Shown in pieces: positions 25,647 to 39,933 of a stretch of 64,000 nucleotides of DNA. Position 1 is the first letter of the stretch. The number at the start of each line of letters is the position of its first letter. This DNA is from Gerris lacustris. Its lineage: Eukaryota; Arthropoda; Insecta; Hemiptera; Gerridae. The translations under genes were made by a program, and so were the position numbers. The stretch covers positions 25,759,657-25,823,656 of the forward strand of contig OX578282.1 of the NCBI GenBank assembly GCA_951217055.1, written 5' to 3'. A model generated the notes under the pieces. The model was not told the origin of the DNA and made no database searches. It saw only the letters and a list, made by a program, of their open reading frames with translations.

Positions 25647-27485
25647 GTAAGTACTTAGACACTCTCCAAGTTATATAATTCTTCTATAAATAGACACCAC
25701 TCACTTTAAGAATCAGTATAGCAACGGAGTAGATTTTTATCTTTTTCCTGTATCAATCAGAAAGTTACAATTTTAAACATACGGAAGTACAAACATGGTT
25801 TAAGGTCGCATAAGTCAACCTAAACGAAAATATTCTTTTTCGTATATTATAAGAAAGTTTATTATATTTAATCTAATCTGCCGAAAAAGTTAATAGAGTT
25901 TTAGATTCTTTCTTTGCGTTTTTCTTTTATACAAGGACAAAATTACAAATAATTATGGGACATTAGATTTCTTTTTGGCTGATTTTGAGTTTTTGAGAAA
26001 AGAATGTAAATAACTAATTGACTGTAGATATTTTATTACCCCGAATAGCTGATCCATGTTTTCAAGACTTTTTTCTTCTGTGTTATACTTATATATAGAT
26101 ATGTAATGTACCACCTAAAAAACAAGTCTGCTCAATGAAGTTAATTAGAATTTAATTCCCTTTGTCAAAACAAACAGATTGTTCTTTCTATCGTGTTAAC
26201 TTATACCATCCTAAATAACTTCTAACCACGTCTGATTATCCAATAAAGATTAATAATTTGCTCTTAAGTCCCCTTTTACCAACACGCCAAGAAAGTTTTT
26301 TCTATATTGCTTATTGATCCCACCAAATCACTTTCAACCACTTCTGATATTTGTTAATAATTATATCTTAAGTTAATTTTTATCAACTAGCAGAGTACAT
26401 TATTTCTAGAAGATATTTTCTCTAGATCTTCTAATTTTTTATATTATCTGACACTATTTTAAACTACTTCTGACCTTCAGAGTATTTATACCCAAATTAT
26501 ATTAAATTTTCTGTATTTGTATTCCTAATCTAATTTCCGGAATATAAAGACAAAATTATTGAATTAATAATAAATAATATATTAATTATTAGAACAGATT
26601 TTGTATAGTCTCTTCAGCACAAACCAATTTATAGGGATCTCACATACAAAACTTCGATTATGATACATGTGAATTTAAGGAATTTATTTAAGTTGATTAG
26701 ACATCCGGCCGGTAAACAAATATTTGTTGATTTTTCCCGACTTAACCTAATGGCCCCACACACGGGGGCCTTTATTATTATGCGGGGAAATGTATTATTA
26801 AGGATTTCTTTAAAAGACCTATTTTTATAAAATCTGACAGTTTTTCTTTTTCAAATTTAGTTTATTTTTATAAATAATAATAACATTCCGCATACTATAA
26901 ATTAAAGTTGGCGTCAGACATCACAGACGCCAAACACCAGATAAATGTCAACCCCATAATTTATAATGAAAGCTGTTATTAAAATTTACATGGATTCCGC
27001 TCTATATAATTATATTTAATAATAATGCAATGTAATTTCTGTGTTAGTATTAAATAAAATATATTAAATAAAGGTATACACACACCCTTATTCACAGTCT
27101 TCATATATGCTACAGTTTTTAATCGAAGTGTCCGCTATAAAAGTAAGTAAGTAAATCCAAGGTGGAACAGTTGCCATATTTAGTCTTATGATACCCTTGA
27201 ACCTAAGTCACCTTTGTTGGTTTTGGTAGAATGTTGGCGACTTATTTGGATTAGCGAATAAATCAATGATATTTATTTAAGGTTTCCGCCCGTAAAGCCT
27301 TAATCTTTACTCTTTACTTAGTGATTTCAACTGCTCTTATATATAGGAAGTTTTGGAATGCACTTATAAATATCTTTTTGGTCTGTATACCTTTCTACTT
27401 ATTAGTTTCTTCCTTAATTCAATATGGTTTTAAGTCTGTTGCATGAATTGGTAGAAGCATTAATATATTACATTAGCATGAGTTC
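25647..27485. other. AT-rich noncoding stretch
   Basis: No gene seen. A small palindromic GC island (AATGGCCCCACACACGGGGG) lies at 26750-26770 and may be a remnant of the MITE type found at 23073. Confidence 0.5.
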
Positions 27486-28498
27486 CCGACGTTGCCCTGG
27501 GAAGGGAAGGGGGGGGGGGGGTCGAAATCTTATGTAGACAGTGACCTTCCTCTTTGTTTTGAAGATCAAGTGTGCCAAATTTCATCAAGATCAAATAAAG
27601 CTTTAGATGCTAAGGTTGATAAAGTTACAGACACAAGCAAAAGTTTGATTTTTAATTTTGCATTAAGAATAGATGTGCAATATAAAGGACAATAAAAGGG
27701 GGCAGTAAAAGAGAATAATGCACAAAATTAGACTCTACTGAAAGATAATTTTGTTAAATAAACTTTGTTAAAATTTATCAATGTATATGAATTAATTCAT
27801 TTGAAGTCTTGTGGAACTTAATAAAATGATGAATGAAACTAAAGTAGTAATAAGAGGAAGTACAGGAGTGGAATAAATACGTGGTAGAAATAATAACAGC
27901 TACTCTCCACTTTCTCCAAAAGGCCAGCATCATGGCCTGTAAACGAACAGGAAGAAAAAGAAGAAAGAGTTATCAAGAGCGTTAGACTTAAGTTAAGAAT
28001 CTAACTTCAGTTGTTTCAACTCTATCCCATCCATTTCACTTAATGTTTATTTTTTATCTACTTCGTTATAATAGTCTTTCTCTCATGTGGTAGCTTCTGG
28101 GCCTCTGTATTACAAGTCACAAGTATAGAGGTGGTATTTTAAACCAGAAAGTGCTATTTGATTAGAAGATTATTTAATTTTAATATAAGAAGAAATTATA
28201 TCGGGATCGATAGGTATTATTTAATCATCATTCGACTCCGGTAACAACTTCAATGCACCTGATATGTTTTCACTTAACAATCTGTAGTCATCAGGATGTC
28301 AACACTAATGTTTCGCTTCCATTACTGATGGAAGTTTCTCAAGGGGAGAATTTTTGACTCGAAGTACTATAGACAAACCGTTAAGTTAGTCGTTGCTTCG
28401 AGTTAACACTGAAATGCTTAATTCTTGGATACTTCTTATAATATTGTTACTCCCCTATGGTTTTTTAGAATATAAATGACTAACTAAATAACTATTAA
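27486..28498. other. Noncoding stretch with G13 run and repeat-like block
   Basis: A G homopolymer near 27510-27522 is followed by a block (CAAATTTCATCAAGATCAAA, then AAGTTACAGACACAAG) resembling the noncoding tails of repeats A and D. No gene supported. Confidence 0.45.
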
Positions 28499-28703
28499 GG
28501 CCCTCCGCACACGGAGCAACTCAAAACAAACTCAACTGGAAACTCCAGTCATTTTTGAGTTGGCAGGAAGCAAACCAAGTTTGTTATGAGTTGCTTCGTG
28601 TGCGGTGTCCCATTCAATTACACAGGTTAAAACTCATAGCCAAATGGATGGTGATTTGAGTTCGTAATCAGTTTGTTTTGAGTTGCTCCGTGTGCGGATG
28701 GCC
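28499..28703. mobile_element. 205-bp PIF/Harbinger-like MITE
   Basis: Terminal inverted repeats of about 34 bp start GGCCCTCCGCACACGGAGCA on the left and GGCCATCCGCACACGGAGCA on the complementary right end. They are flanked by TAA on both sides (28496-28498 and 28704-28706). A three-base TWA target duplication and GG-starting TIRs fit PIF/Harbinger. It encodes no protein. An internal partial copy of the TIR motif (GTTGCTTCGTGTGCGG, about 28588) suggests internal duplication. Confidence 0.8.
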
Positions 28704-29866
28704 TAAGACAAACGGAAAGGGATGTTTAGTCCAATGTAATTTGGGACAAAGGAATATCACACTTCTGTTTTTATAAGGGGAGTCTAAAGAAAAACATTCC
28801 GTAAACCTTCTTTGGATTGTTACTCCCCTTAGTTTTTTATAAGGGTAGAAGTGCCAATTCTTGAAGGTGCTTCCAGTAGGCGATACGTCAGATGTCATAT
28901 CCCTCAAGGTTCTAAGTCTTTAACACAAAACAAGATTTTTATAATGATTCTTGTTCCGAAATCTCAAATCAGATGTTTATACATCGAAATTCATGCAAAT
29001 CTTATCCTTTTACCATTTCAGGTTACCAAACGGTAGATTCGTACAGCCCCAACAACAGTTAGTGTACAACACAATGTCAAAATATTATCTATGTTTAACT
29101 CCACGTTTTTTCGTGTTCTTACATCGGTGTTTTCTTAAAAAAAATTATATATTAAGAAATAAATATTCAAAAAGAATGTATACAAATGTGACAAAAAAAG
29201 AAAGAGATAAATCGTGCTTTAGATAAAACACTCGTGTTTTTTTTATCATTCAAAATATTAAAAAATAAGTGTTAGTGTTAGAAGTTATCTTTAGTTGTAA
29301 TAATTTCGTGCTTAATCGTAGCTTAAATTCGAACCTTTTTTGCTTTAAGTTTCCACGCGTTTTAAGTAAATTCTATCGATTCTTGAATTCTAAAAAAGAT
29401 TATCTCCTGAAAAGCATTCAAGGGACAGATTAATGGATAGAAACGTGTTTTGTTATTGTTAGTTTGGATTGGATTTAAAAGTGACAATGATTATTTAATA
29501 ATATAATACGTCGTCGAAGTATTTTTTTTTTTTTTTATGGCTAAGGTAATAACTTCCCCCTCCCCCTTTAAAAAAATCCTGAAAACGCATAAGACTAAGT
29601 TAAAAAAGTTTATATTGTGTCTTCTCTATTACGTATTTACGCCACACATACCATGGCCTCTACGTATTGTTCTCTGGCTCGACTGCTATTTTTTTACATT
29701 TTTTTTTTTTTTTTTTTTGTATATTATTATTTATGTCATATTTTCTTTTTCTCTTGGATTATAAGATTATTCCCGTAACTCTTGTCACACATTGTATTTC
29801 ATAATATGTCCATATAATTCACTGCTTTTGTAGAAGTTATCGTGATTCTCTCATTTTCTCTCTCTT
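28704..29866. other. Noncoding stretch with repeat F copy
   Basis: 28730-28860 shares CATTCCGTAAACC and ATTGTTACTCCCC...TTTTTTATAAGGG with repeat F at 8989. The overlapping frames at 28668-29226 run through it and are not called. T runs lie near 29521 and 29700-29718. Confidence 0.5.
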
Positions 29867-30444
<578 letters not shown>

Positions 30445-30628
30445 ACTTAATGCAAACACACAGTGGGTATTTAATGCAAACACACAGTGAATACTTAATG
30501 CAAACATACAGTGGGTACTTAATGCAAACACACAGTGGGTACTTAATGCAAACACATAGTGGGTACTTAATGCAAACCACACAGTGGGTACTTAATGCAA
30601 TGCAAACACACAGTGGGTACTTAATGCA
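30445..30628. repeat. 24-bp minisatellite, ~7.5 copies
   Basis: Tandem copies of ACTTAATGCAAACACACAGT followed by GGGT, with few substitutions and two small indels near 30578 and 30600. Because 24 is a multiple of three and the unit lacks stops in several frames, both strands read open (repeated MQTHSGYL on plus, CIKYPLCV on minus). These are not genes. Confidence 0.95.
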
Positions 30629-31605
30629 CATGCGAGTGCATGTGAAGCCTTTCTGCTTCGGATTTTATTTTTAAAAGATCACAGAAAACAAATATGGACC
30701 ATATCTCTCTTCTCAAACAAAATGTTTTGAAACTTTGGTGTCGAAAGAAGCATCTTAAACGTCTAGTGCAAGATTGATTTCCTTTTATATTTTTTAATAG
30801 AGCATGAAGTATCGATAACATTCATTCCATTAGAACTGGTTTGAAATCTATTCATTTATTTATTTATTTTTTGTTGTTGTAAAAAGTACACTTCTGATAT
30901 TTGATATTTTATGTATTAGTTGCATTGTTTTGCACATTTGATATCATTATTGTGCAATCTATATTAAATATCACATATGAATAATGGTATTGTCTTTTTA
31001 TTTATTTAGTTCAAGATTAGGTTTTTAGTTTTTATTGTTAATTTTAAAAATTCCTGATAATATACTTCAATTGTTATTATAAACTTAACAATGTGTGACA
31101 ATTCATAATAATTAACAATTCATGATGAATGTTTTGAATTTTATCTAAAGAGTTTATACATGTTAGTAAGGAAAGGTACATTATACGTGTTGAAATTGAG
31201 AAATAAAGCTTTAGGTCAAAAATTGAAAATTATATCTTCTAAAAACTATGAACGAACCAAGCAACAATGTTGATGTTTATAAAACACGATATGTATAGGT
31301 ATAGGGTATAGTCTATTTAAATCTAGTGACACACAGTACAAGGAGATTTTTCAGGAACTTATTTAGATAATAATAGACACATAGAATATAAATTTATTTA
31401 ATAGAGCTTACAGATACTTGAGAATCGAGGCATTGACAGGAATAATTTACGGGGAAAATTATAGATAAGCAGTAGAACTTTAGTAATAAAGAAAGACGTC
31501 TTCCACCAAAAGATGTAAAATAGAATGGATTATGTTTGATCAATTTCTTACTAGCTCACTCTGAGTTATATTATTAAAAGATTCTCAAAGTTAGTTCATA
31601 CTTTT
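30629..31605. other. AT-rich noncoding stretch
   Basis: No gene supported. Confidence 0.5.
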
Positions 31606-31968
31606 AATGTATAAGACGTAGTGTTGATTGGTTAGGTGTAATTAAATAAAGAAAAACCTTATTTCATTTAGATGAAACGTTTCGACTCATAGTAAAGTCA
31701 TCGTCAGTCATTTATATTTCTAAAACACAATTTTACATGAATTTAGACCCACATTTACTAGTTTTCCTTGTATAACATATTATAGTATGTATATAGTTTT
31801 CCTTACGGTATATAAGGAAAACTAGTAAATGTGTGTCTAAATTGTTTTTAGAAATTTAAATGATTGAGGATGACTCTACTATGAGTCGAAACGTTTCATC
31901 TCAATGATAAATTAGGTTTTTCTTTATTTAAATGTGCCTTTACCAGCCATAACTACGTCTTATACATT
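31606..31968. mobile_element. 363-bp foldback element
   Basis: AATGTATAAGACGTAG at the left is inverted at 31954-31968 (TACGTCTTATACATT). Inside, GATGAAACGTTTCGACTCAT (31671) and ATGAGTCGAAACGTTTCATC (31881), and GACCCACATTTACTAGTTTT with its complement near 31820, continue the symmetry to the centre. Arms are about 160 bp and imperfect. No ORF. Confidence 0.75.
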
Positions 31969-33747
31969 GAAAAAAATTGGGTTTACACTTAAATTATTAA
32001 AAATTTAAATCTTTATAATTCATGCTTTAATCGCAGAGAACTATTGTCTTAAAAGGTCAAAAAACGTTTCTTGAGTTATTTTGTGTAACATATAAACATA
32101 TACTCTTTTTACAATTATTATTAACTTTTGACACTCAGATTGGCCAACCTATATGAGGAAAAACATAAAGCTACTGGGCCTGTGGGAGGGACATTTTTAT
32201 TTTTCCAGTTGGCCCTACCTTCCTGAATTCAATACCCAGTGTTTTCATTGGCTCCCCTTCACATTTTGTTTTATTTTCCCGCACTGACAAAAGTTAATAC
32301 TAATTGTAAAAAGAGTGTAATTAATTTACGTTTAGTTTAACATAATTATTATTTTTCTTCTAATCTCCAACATGAATCTAAGGATTATTATTATTATTAT
32401 TACTACTACTACTATTATTATTAATTAATTAAAATATTTACTTGAACAAACAACATTTTATTTCTTCATTTTTTCATGAGAGCATAAATCATCGAACAAA
32501 TTGCATTTTATATTACCTAGTAAAGATAATTACAAGTGAAGGCATTGCATGTATTTAAAGCGAGTTGCTAAACTTCTAAGCTATGTTTTTTTTCTATTTA
32601 ATGCAATTAAATCATGCAATGCTACTTGTTAGGCATTGATTCCACTTGTATAGAGATTTAAGGAGCTCGTGCGAGATGCAACCCGTGGGCCCAGTTTTTT
32701 AAAACTCGTGCATTTACGGTTCCGTGCCCACATCACTTTGTGTAATTACGGCTTTAAGTGTTGTGCTAACGTTGACTGGTCTCGTGCTTCAAAATTATAA
32801 TTATAGTATTTTATGTTTCCCCCTGTTTTATTTTTTAATAAAAAAAAAATCGTCTGAAACAGTTAAGTTCTTTAAACTTTGATAAATGGGAATTTTTTTA
32901 TACATTATTTCCTCATTGCTAGTTTTTTTAATACCAAGACTGGTTAAAGATACGATGTTTAGAACTTTTATGTATTTATAATGTCAAAACACACCATAAG
33001 ATATCGGATAACAATAAGGTTAAAAAGAAATGGAGTTTTTCTTTGTTGTTAGATAGAAAGTTATTAGGTTAGTGTCACTTAAAGTTCGAAGAAGATTTAG
33101 AACTGCAAGATCTGCAGCAGAGATTTCAAAGGCTATCTTGATATTTTTAGTTCTAAAGTAGAAATAATGAACAGTAGTGTTAGATCAAATAATTGTTTTT
33201 AGTTCAAAGTTCACACTGTAAATCTCTTTGACACCAGGGATGTAGAAATCACCCTATGCATAATGAATTTTATTGGAGACATAAAACGATCGGTTAGATT
33301 ATAGTTTTCATAGAATAATAGATTGGTGGGGTTACAGTTGAAATTCATTCCAACCCGACATCAACTTAAGTTCAATTCGGTTGTTATCTATAGCCAGAAG
33401 TTTAATCCAAATGTTTAAAATATATGTGAATCAATTTTTGTTATATTTCATTCTGTATTATTTGTACTAGGCACATAGATACGAAATGCGTATTAAACTA
33501 TGAGTACATCGTTATAGATTAAGTCTTATTTCAAAGTCAATCTTCTGTCTGAGAAAAGTCACTGACAATGTGATATGAATGACTTAAGGCAATTTGGAAA
33601 AAGAGAAAGGTAGTCAACATACAATACATCATCTATGTATATATTGAAGAATCAATGTATATTCAAGAATAATATACATAGATGTTCTCTGTTTGTTCTT
33701 TCCGTGTAATAATACTCCAAGGTTAATGAAATTTTGCACATTTGAGT
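31969..33747. other. AT-rich noncoding stretch
   Basis: (TTA)n/(CTA)n runs near 32386-32422. No gene supported. Confidence 0.5.
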
Positions 33748-34034
33748 AAGGATCTTATATAAAGGGGATGGAATGTTAAGAAGGGGTTTAAGGAAAAAAG
33801 TGACCCCATGGAGGTAAGAGAAATTGGAGAAAAAATCATACTGCGCATGCTCCACGACCTTTGAACTGGGACAAATTACCTTTTTTAACAGGTTATAACC
33901 TGACACTATAAACAAATTCTTGGTAACCTATAACCAAGAGGAAGGTCATTTGTCCCATTGGAGCTAATATTTTACATATCTTCATGGGGTCACTTTTTTG
34001 CCTCAACCCTCTATCCCCTTTATATAAGATCCTT
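33748..34034. mobile_element. Foldback element, imperfect arms
   Basis: AAGGATCTTATATAAAGGGG (33748) is inverted at 34015-34034. GGAAAAAAGTGACCCCATGG (33791) is matched by CCATGGGGTCAC-type sequence near 33985, with indels. No ORF; the 87-codon minus frame across it is not called. Confidence 0.6.
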
Positions 34035-35390
34035 GCATTTGAGCTTCAAAACAAGAGAAAGGTTACAAGGCCCTTGTTATGCATCAGCTCTATCTATGAT
34101 TTAATCGGTGGAGTTGCACCAAAAGGTCATTAGACCAAAATTGCAGATCGACTTGCTTTCGACTTTAAAAGGCCTGACGTCTTTTATAAAATATTTTTTG
34201 TTCCAAGCTCCCAAAAAGAAACACCGACAAACTACCCCCATGATCGGGAGCATCGCCGGGAACTTCATAGATAGTACTGTTAAACACTAGCTCTTTAAAC
34301 TCACAAGGCATTTTCATAACATTATCTAGAGCTTTAAGTCATTTAAATCAAGTGTAATTCTTGTGTCTAGAATTTCCATATGTTTAGAGTGATAGAGAAA
34401 TCATGAAATAAATACTTAAAGCTAGGTATAGTCTAAATGATAACAATTATATTTTTAACTAGAGTATTTAGCATCCTTTATAGAGCAATTTTTACATTAA
34501 ATACGAATTATAGCAGAGAATCCCGACGGTAGAGTCTTTCTTGTAAATATGATTATTGACGACACAGATATATATATATTTTACAATTATTTTGTCACTT
34601 AGATTATTATCTAACTTGGGATATAATATTGTTGTCTTGCATGCTTGTTATCCAATTAAATTTCCATATTTCTTATTCTACTCGTCTTTCTATTTTTTTC
34701 GCTTAGCATAGGTCGCGACCTATTGATTAAGAAATACTTTTTTTCTAGCAAACAATAAGAAACTCAAGAAAGAATCAGATAGTAAGTATTCGTTCAAAGA
34801 GAAATTAACCACTTAAAAAGTCATCTTCAGATATTCTTTGCAATTTATAAACGACATTACACGTCAAGTTAACTTAAGTTATTATTTTTTTAATTTTAAA
34901 TTCTTTTTTCGTACTTTGGATATTGTAATTTAATAGTTTTTACATAAGATTTCTAGTTGAAATAGTTGTTGCGTGCAGATATAGTGAAATAGTGCAGGTG
35001 TGTGTACATATAAAATAAAGCAAAAGTGTAAGAATTGTTTTTTCAAGTCTAGTTTCAATATTGTTCACATAAGGTTTGTACGACCTTCCATGGGAATGAA
35101 ACCACTTAAAATTCTTTGAATAGAGAATACCGTTTATCTTAAGCGGTGAATAACAAAAGAATAGAGTCGTAACTTGATTTCATGAAATCTATAGAAAGGT
35201 GCTGAAATTAAGGCGTAAAAATGTAATATTGTGTTGAAATTTTCTGATAGTTTATAAAGCATATAAAAGAGGAAGCTGAATTACAACAACTTTGGAAAAA
35301 TATTAAGATAAAATTATGAGAAATATGAATTATAATAAATTATAGTTAGTAAATAGTGTTGGTGTCTTGTGTCCACATACAATCAATATA
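34035..35390. other. AT-rich noncoding stretch
   Basis: No gene supported. Confidence 0.5.
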
Positions 35391-37385
35391 CAGGGTGTTC
35401 CAAAAAGATTCATCCGATTTCAAAAAATTATGCATATTGTTAAACGAGTGTCAATGCGAACAAAACAAAGTGTTTTTTGGATTCAGGAGACTTAGAAACG
35501 TGCAAATCCATCGAATCGTTGCTTCATTAAACTCTTTTTACTTTAGTATTGCATTGTGATGGCACAAGAATTCGATTTTGAGATTTTGACGGATTTAAGG
35601 CCCCCTGAGTCCAAAAAAGTGTCGCCAAAGTCTGTCGTCTGTGTAAACGCGTGAAACAACTAAATCGATTTCGTTAAATTTTGGCAAATATTTTTTCAGG
35701 AAAATCATACCCCTTAGTGAAATTGTGAAATCCAGAAATTAATTGGAACTTGTAATTTGGGATTGCTACCTCGGCAAACTCTAAAAAAAAACGATAAAAC
35801 TAAATATTTCTTGGATACAGTTCTGACGATTTTGATTTAAAAAAAAATATTTTGTAGTCCATTTAAAGACGAATTTAACCATATAAGACGTTTTCCTCAG
35901 AAAAAATCTAGTTTCCGAGATATTGATACTAATAAATCTGATTTTGCTGGAAATTGAAAACGAAGTATTGACTACCACAGGTTGAAAACTTTTAAATGTT
36001 ATTGGATTAACATTTATCCTCACTATGTATGTATGTGAGAAAATGTTTTATACATTCCGTAAATTATAGAAAGGAAAAAGAAAATTCAATCAAAATTATC
36101 TTAGCTATTTTCAGATTGAAAAGTAACTATGTTCACATTAGTTTCTTAAAGGTACACTTAGTTAAATTTACTGTCGGGTAAAATATTTTACACAGTTTAG
36201 ATGGTTAGACAACTTTTAATGACTGTAAATGGACAGAATTTAAATACCAGTAACTTGGAATCGTATGTAGCTAAAAGCAAATATGCACGTTCTAAGATAA
36301 ATAAAAATCCAGGTACTCGGACGTAGTTTTATGTACGTTTCCATATTCATGAATATAAATCAAAACCAGAGAATTCTCTCCGTAATCTTTACAAGTATCA
36401 AATACAGTTTCCTTATAAATTTTACATCCTTTCCAAAATGATGCATTGCTACAAGATTGTACTTTGTTTCTTTCCATGCAAAATACTTGGGGACATTTAA
36501 TTTATGATTCTTGTAACTCAAATGTATTTTTACTGCTAATTAAGTACAAGTACAGTTTCCATAAAAGTCATAAGATTGTGAGGTAGAGATACATTGAAGT
36601 TACTCGTCTCATATACCGAATACAGTTTTATGTATTGAAGCAAAAAATAGTTGATATATTATCTACATTACATTATATTTCTCTTCCTAAATCATGTTCA
36701 TTTTATTTGGTCAAGATTTAATTCACCTTAAAAGTATTAAGTTTTAAGTTTCTGTAATAGTTCTGTTGATTAATTCAATAATTAATAAATTAGCAATTAC
36801 AAATTTATTTTTCTTTGGTCTGCTAAGATAATGCCCAAACAAACGAAACTTAAACAGTATAAGATTGTCAAACCTCACTTAAATGTAGGAAATAAAAGTT
36901 TATGATAAGAAGTGTATTCTTTGAGAATTTTAATAAAAAAAAACGTCCAAAAATGGTGTTATTTATTTACTTCAGCGTCAAATTTCCTTAAAGAAACGCG
37001 AGGTGTTCTGGTTTCGTTCGGGGAAACCTTTTTTGCATTTGTACAAGAATTGGTTGTGATCCTGACCAAAAAATCTTACGTCTGGTAACATTCAATCCAC
37101 TATAATTAAAAAACTAGTCCGTTGATAAAGATTTAGCAGCTGAGTGATTCTGAAAGGTTTTTTTATGCTCATTAAAATTGTTCCTTAGCCTAATTCTCTA
37201 TCTCATTTAATTTTTGAGATATTAGGCATTTTTTTGAAAATTTTCGTGAAAACTTTAAAAAAATAAATAAATTGATATCTAGAGAACTATTGAGAAATGG
37301 GCATATGCTTACTCGTCATTTTTTGTTACATTTGACCCATAGAATCCGCCAGTTTCGTTATGACATTTTATCGCGGGTCACCCTG
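35391..37385. mobile_element. Pair of mariner-type ends enclosing ~2 kb
   Basis: CAGGGTGTTCC at 35391 is preceded by TA, and its inverted counterpart GGGTCACCCTG ends at 37385 and is followed by TA. CAGGGTG ends with TA flanks are typical of many insect mariner/IS630 elements and their MITEs. Past the first eight bases the two ends differ, so they may belong to two separate or nested elements. 35560-36010 contains an inverted, diverged copy of repeat C. No transposase seen. Confidence 0.5.
36292..36495 (-). CDS. Small cysteine-containing ORF, doubtful
   Basis: A minus-strand open frame of about 65 codons ending in TAG. From its upstream stop it reads IKCPQVFCMERNKVQSCSN, then further residues including FWKGCKIYKETVFDTCKDY. 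There are five cysteines in the first half. The spacing and mixed composition look more protein-like than other frames here. There is no signal peptide in view, no recognisable family and no supporting splice sites. It lies between mariner-type ends, so it could be host or transposon debris. Confidence 0.2.
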   Translation of the reverse strand, partial: CPQVFCMERNKVQSCSNASFWKGCKIYKETVFDTCKDYGENSLVLIYIHEYGNVHKTTSEYLDFYLS

Positions 37386-38385
37386 TATCTGTATAAACTT
37401 AAAGAATAAATAGGGAAGGGATCATGCGATTTTATAGAAGCCAAAACCTGCTTTTAAAATTAATTGTATTATTTTATTCAGAGAAAATTTTCTTCATGAA
37501 CCACTTATGGAACATAAGTGGGTTATAAGTACCACTGTGGTGACATTAATTATTATATACGATAACAAATAATCAAAACCCTTATTTCTAGATTATATTT
37601 AAGAGATTAGAAAGCAATCTCTTAAACTGCCCTCCTCTACAAACAATGATAAGAAATCTTTTACAAATTTTAAAACTTTCTATGCATGTATGTAGGTTTA
37701 TTTATATTATCGTTGTTAGTTTTTTTTATAAAAAGAAAGCATTGTTATCTAAAACGTAGATTATTTGTATCAATATTATATATTTATATGTATATGTAAA
37801 AATAGAGTTGATATCTTTTTTTAAAAAACGAGCAAATAGGGCAATGCTGGGTGGAAAAAAAGTAATCTTATCTGAACATTTTAACAAAAGGCTCAGGTAA
37901 ATAGACAACTGACCGCACGATGACAGGTATAAAAGGGGTTTTAAATAATGTCAAGATAAGTTGAAATATGTCCAACCTAAAGTTTACAAATTCGATGGAA
38001 CCATCCATCTTCTTGACCCTAACCTACAGCCAGAGGTGTGTGTTTTTTGTGATCACAGAACCCCTATTGTCCTAAAGTCCCATCCTAAAGTTAATATGTG
38101 ACCACACCCTTGACCTCTGATCGCCACTAATTCTATAGAATTAGACACAATGGAAATTGTATAGAATTGTATACAATAGTCATGTATACAATTGAAGACT
38201 AGGGTGTGTAGGTTGATGGAACATTATGTATCGTGAAAGAAAGATATAATTCGATATTTTTTTTTGTTGTTGTTTTTAGTTATAATTGCATCTTCCAGAT
38301 GTTTTTTTTGGATAATTACTTGATTATTTATAGTTCTATAATATAAAAAGAAATATCTAAAACTTAACTGCACAGAAAAAAATAG
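37386..38385. other. Noncoding stretch
   Basis: A small palindrome-rich patch at 38128-38200 (ATTCTATAGAAT, GTATACAATAG...TGTATACAATTG). No gene supported. Confidence 0.5.
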
Positions 38386-38970
38386 ACTGCCAATTAGTGT
38401 GGCACATAGCTTCCTCGCATCCTATCGTGTACTTTATTGTTATATTAACATTAAAATTATTGTTATATTACTTTATTGTTATACTCGTATTGTTTATTGT
38501 GTAAAAACTATTATTATTTTTAGCGATCTTTGACACTTCATAGCGGTGTCGCTGTTGGTTTTACTAAAAAATTGTATTTGAAAAAAAAAATGTTTTTCTC
38601 ACTGAATAGATGAAGTTAAGATTTTTTTTTCCCGACATAAAATTCCAATTTTAAATTTGACGTTCACGTTTACGCGAGCGTTGCTCGTGAACGCTGTGAC
38701 GGATAACGTCCAATGAACTCGTCCTGGGAATTGGTAAAATGAACATGTCTACCAAATTTCATCAACATCGGTCGCCATTTAATCAAGTTATCGCCACACG
38801 TTTTATAATTCGCGGACACACAGACCGACAGACAGACACGAGACCAAAAATTTTTCTTGATGTCTGAAATGGATTTCTGTCTTGGAATATTTAAAAACGG
38901 AGACATAAAAGTTTTTCGTTCTAAAAAGTGAACACAATGCTTCCGTTACCTTCGGTAAGCTCGGAAGCAA
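38386..38970 (-). repeat. Dispersed repeat B, copy 3, with repeat A module
   Basis: Inverted relative to the copies at 4321 and 16778. Its tail is at 38386-38425 (AATTAGTGTGGCACATAGCT) and its head at 38938-38968 (CTTCCGTTACCTTCGGTAAG). The middle (38640-38800) is not the usual repeat B interior but the repeat A module (AACGCTCGCGTAAACG in complement, TGAACATGTCTACCAAATTT). It also carries ACACACAGACCGACAGACAG at 38817. Overlapping minus frames here are repeat-encoded. Confidence 0.7.
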
Positions 38971-39864
38971 TATAGGTAAATTCATCCAATGATGACAAAA
39001 AAAAAAATGTTGGCACCCAATTTCACCAATGGTTGTATGTAATTACTACAGTTTCTTACCATTTCTTTTATAGAATATCCGAATATTTTTTCATACGAAA
39101 GCATTAGATTATTTTATATGGAGAGAAATATGAAGAAATTACAAAAAAGAGTTGCTTTGCCAGTGTTTAAATATATTTTTAATATTTAAAAATATAAAAA
39201 AAAAATATAAAATTTAAATTAAAAATATCTTGTTGTTATCCAAGTTTGGTGGGAGGACGTGGTTGGCTATAGGTGGTTAGAGTAACTATTTGATATTTTA
39301 CTCTATCAGTAATTATAACTTAATTTATAAATAAATAAAAATAATAAACTTTCATAGATTATTTCATCAGCTTTTTCAATTTATTACTATTTCTATTTTT
39401 TAGTTTATATTATTGCTATATTTTTAAGATATTGACGTTTGAAAATATATTTATATGTTTATAGTTTAATTAGAATTTTGCCGATAGCTTAAAGCTAATA
39501 AGTCGATATTTTTTCTAATTTATTTTCGCTCAGGCCGATAACTGGTTTTGTTTTTTGTTTTTATTTTATTCTTTACAAATCTTATGACTTATATAAGTCC
39601 TATGTTGAAACTGAAAACAACTGCAATAACTAGATAAGCCAGTTAATTAATTTACTTGAATCGATGCTTTAAAATCAATTATTTCTAACAGATAAGAGAA
39701 TAGTTAGTGGGGAAAACATCCCATTAGATTGGATTTCTTACCAACGACATCTTAATCATTTATTTATAATAAATAATTTTATATAAGAAAATAAAATCTT
39801 GTTAAATATGTACATTACATACAATAATTATGCCCTCTTGTGTAACTTTTTGCAAGAGATCGTG

Positions 39865-39867
<3 letters not shown>
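38971..39867. other. AT-rich noncoding stretch
   Basis: No gene supported. Confidence 0.5.

Positions 39868-39928
<61 letters not shown>
39868..39928. repeat. (TA)n microsatellite
   Basis: About 30 TA units followed by CATATACACATA. Confidence 0.95.

Positions 39929-39933
<5 letters not shown>

Noticed and set aside
30445..30628. CRISPR-like array
   Set aside because: Repeats are contiguous with no unique spacers, and the context is eukaryotic.
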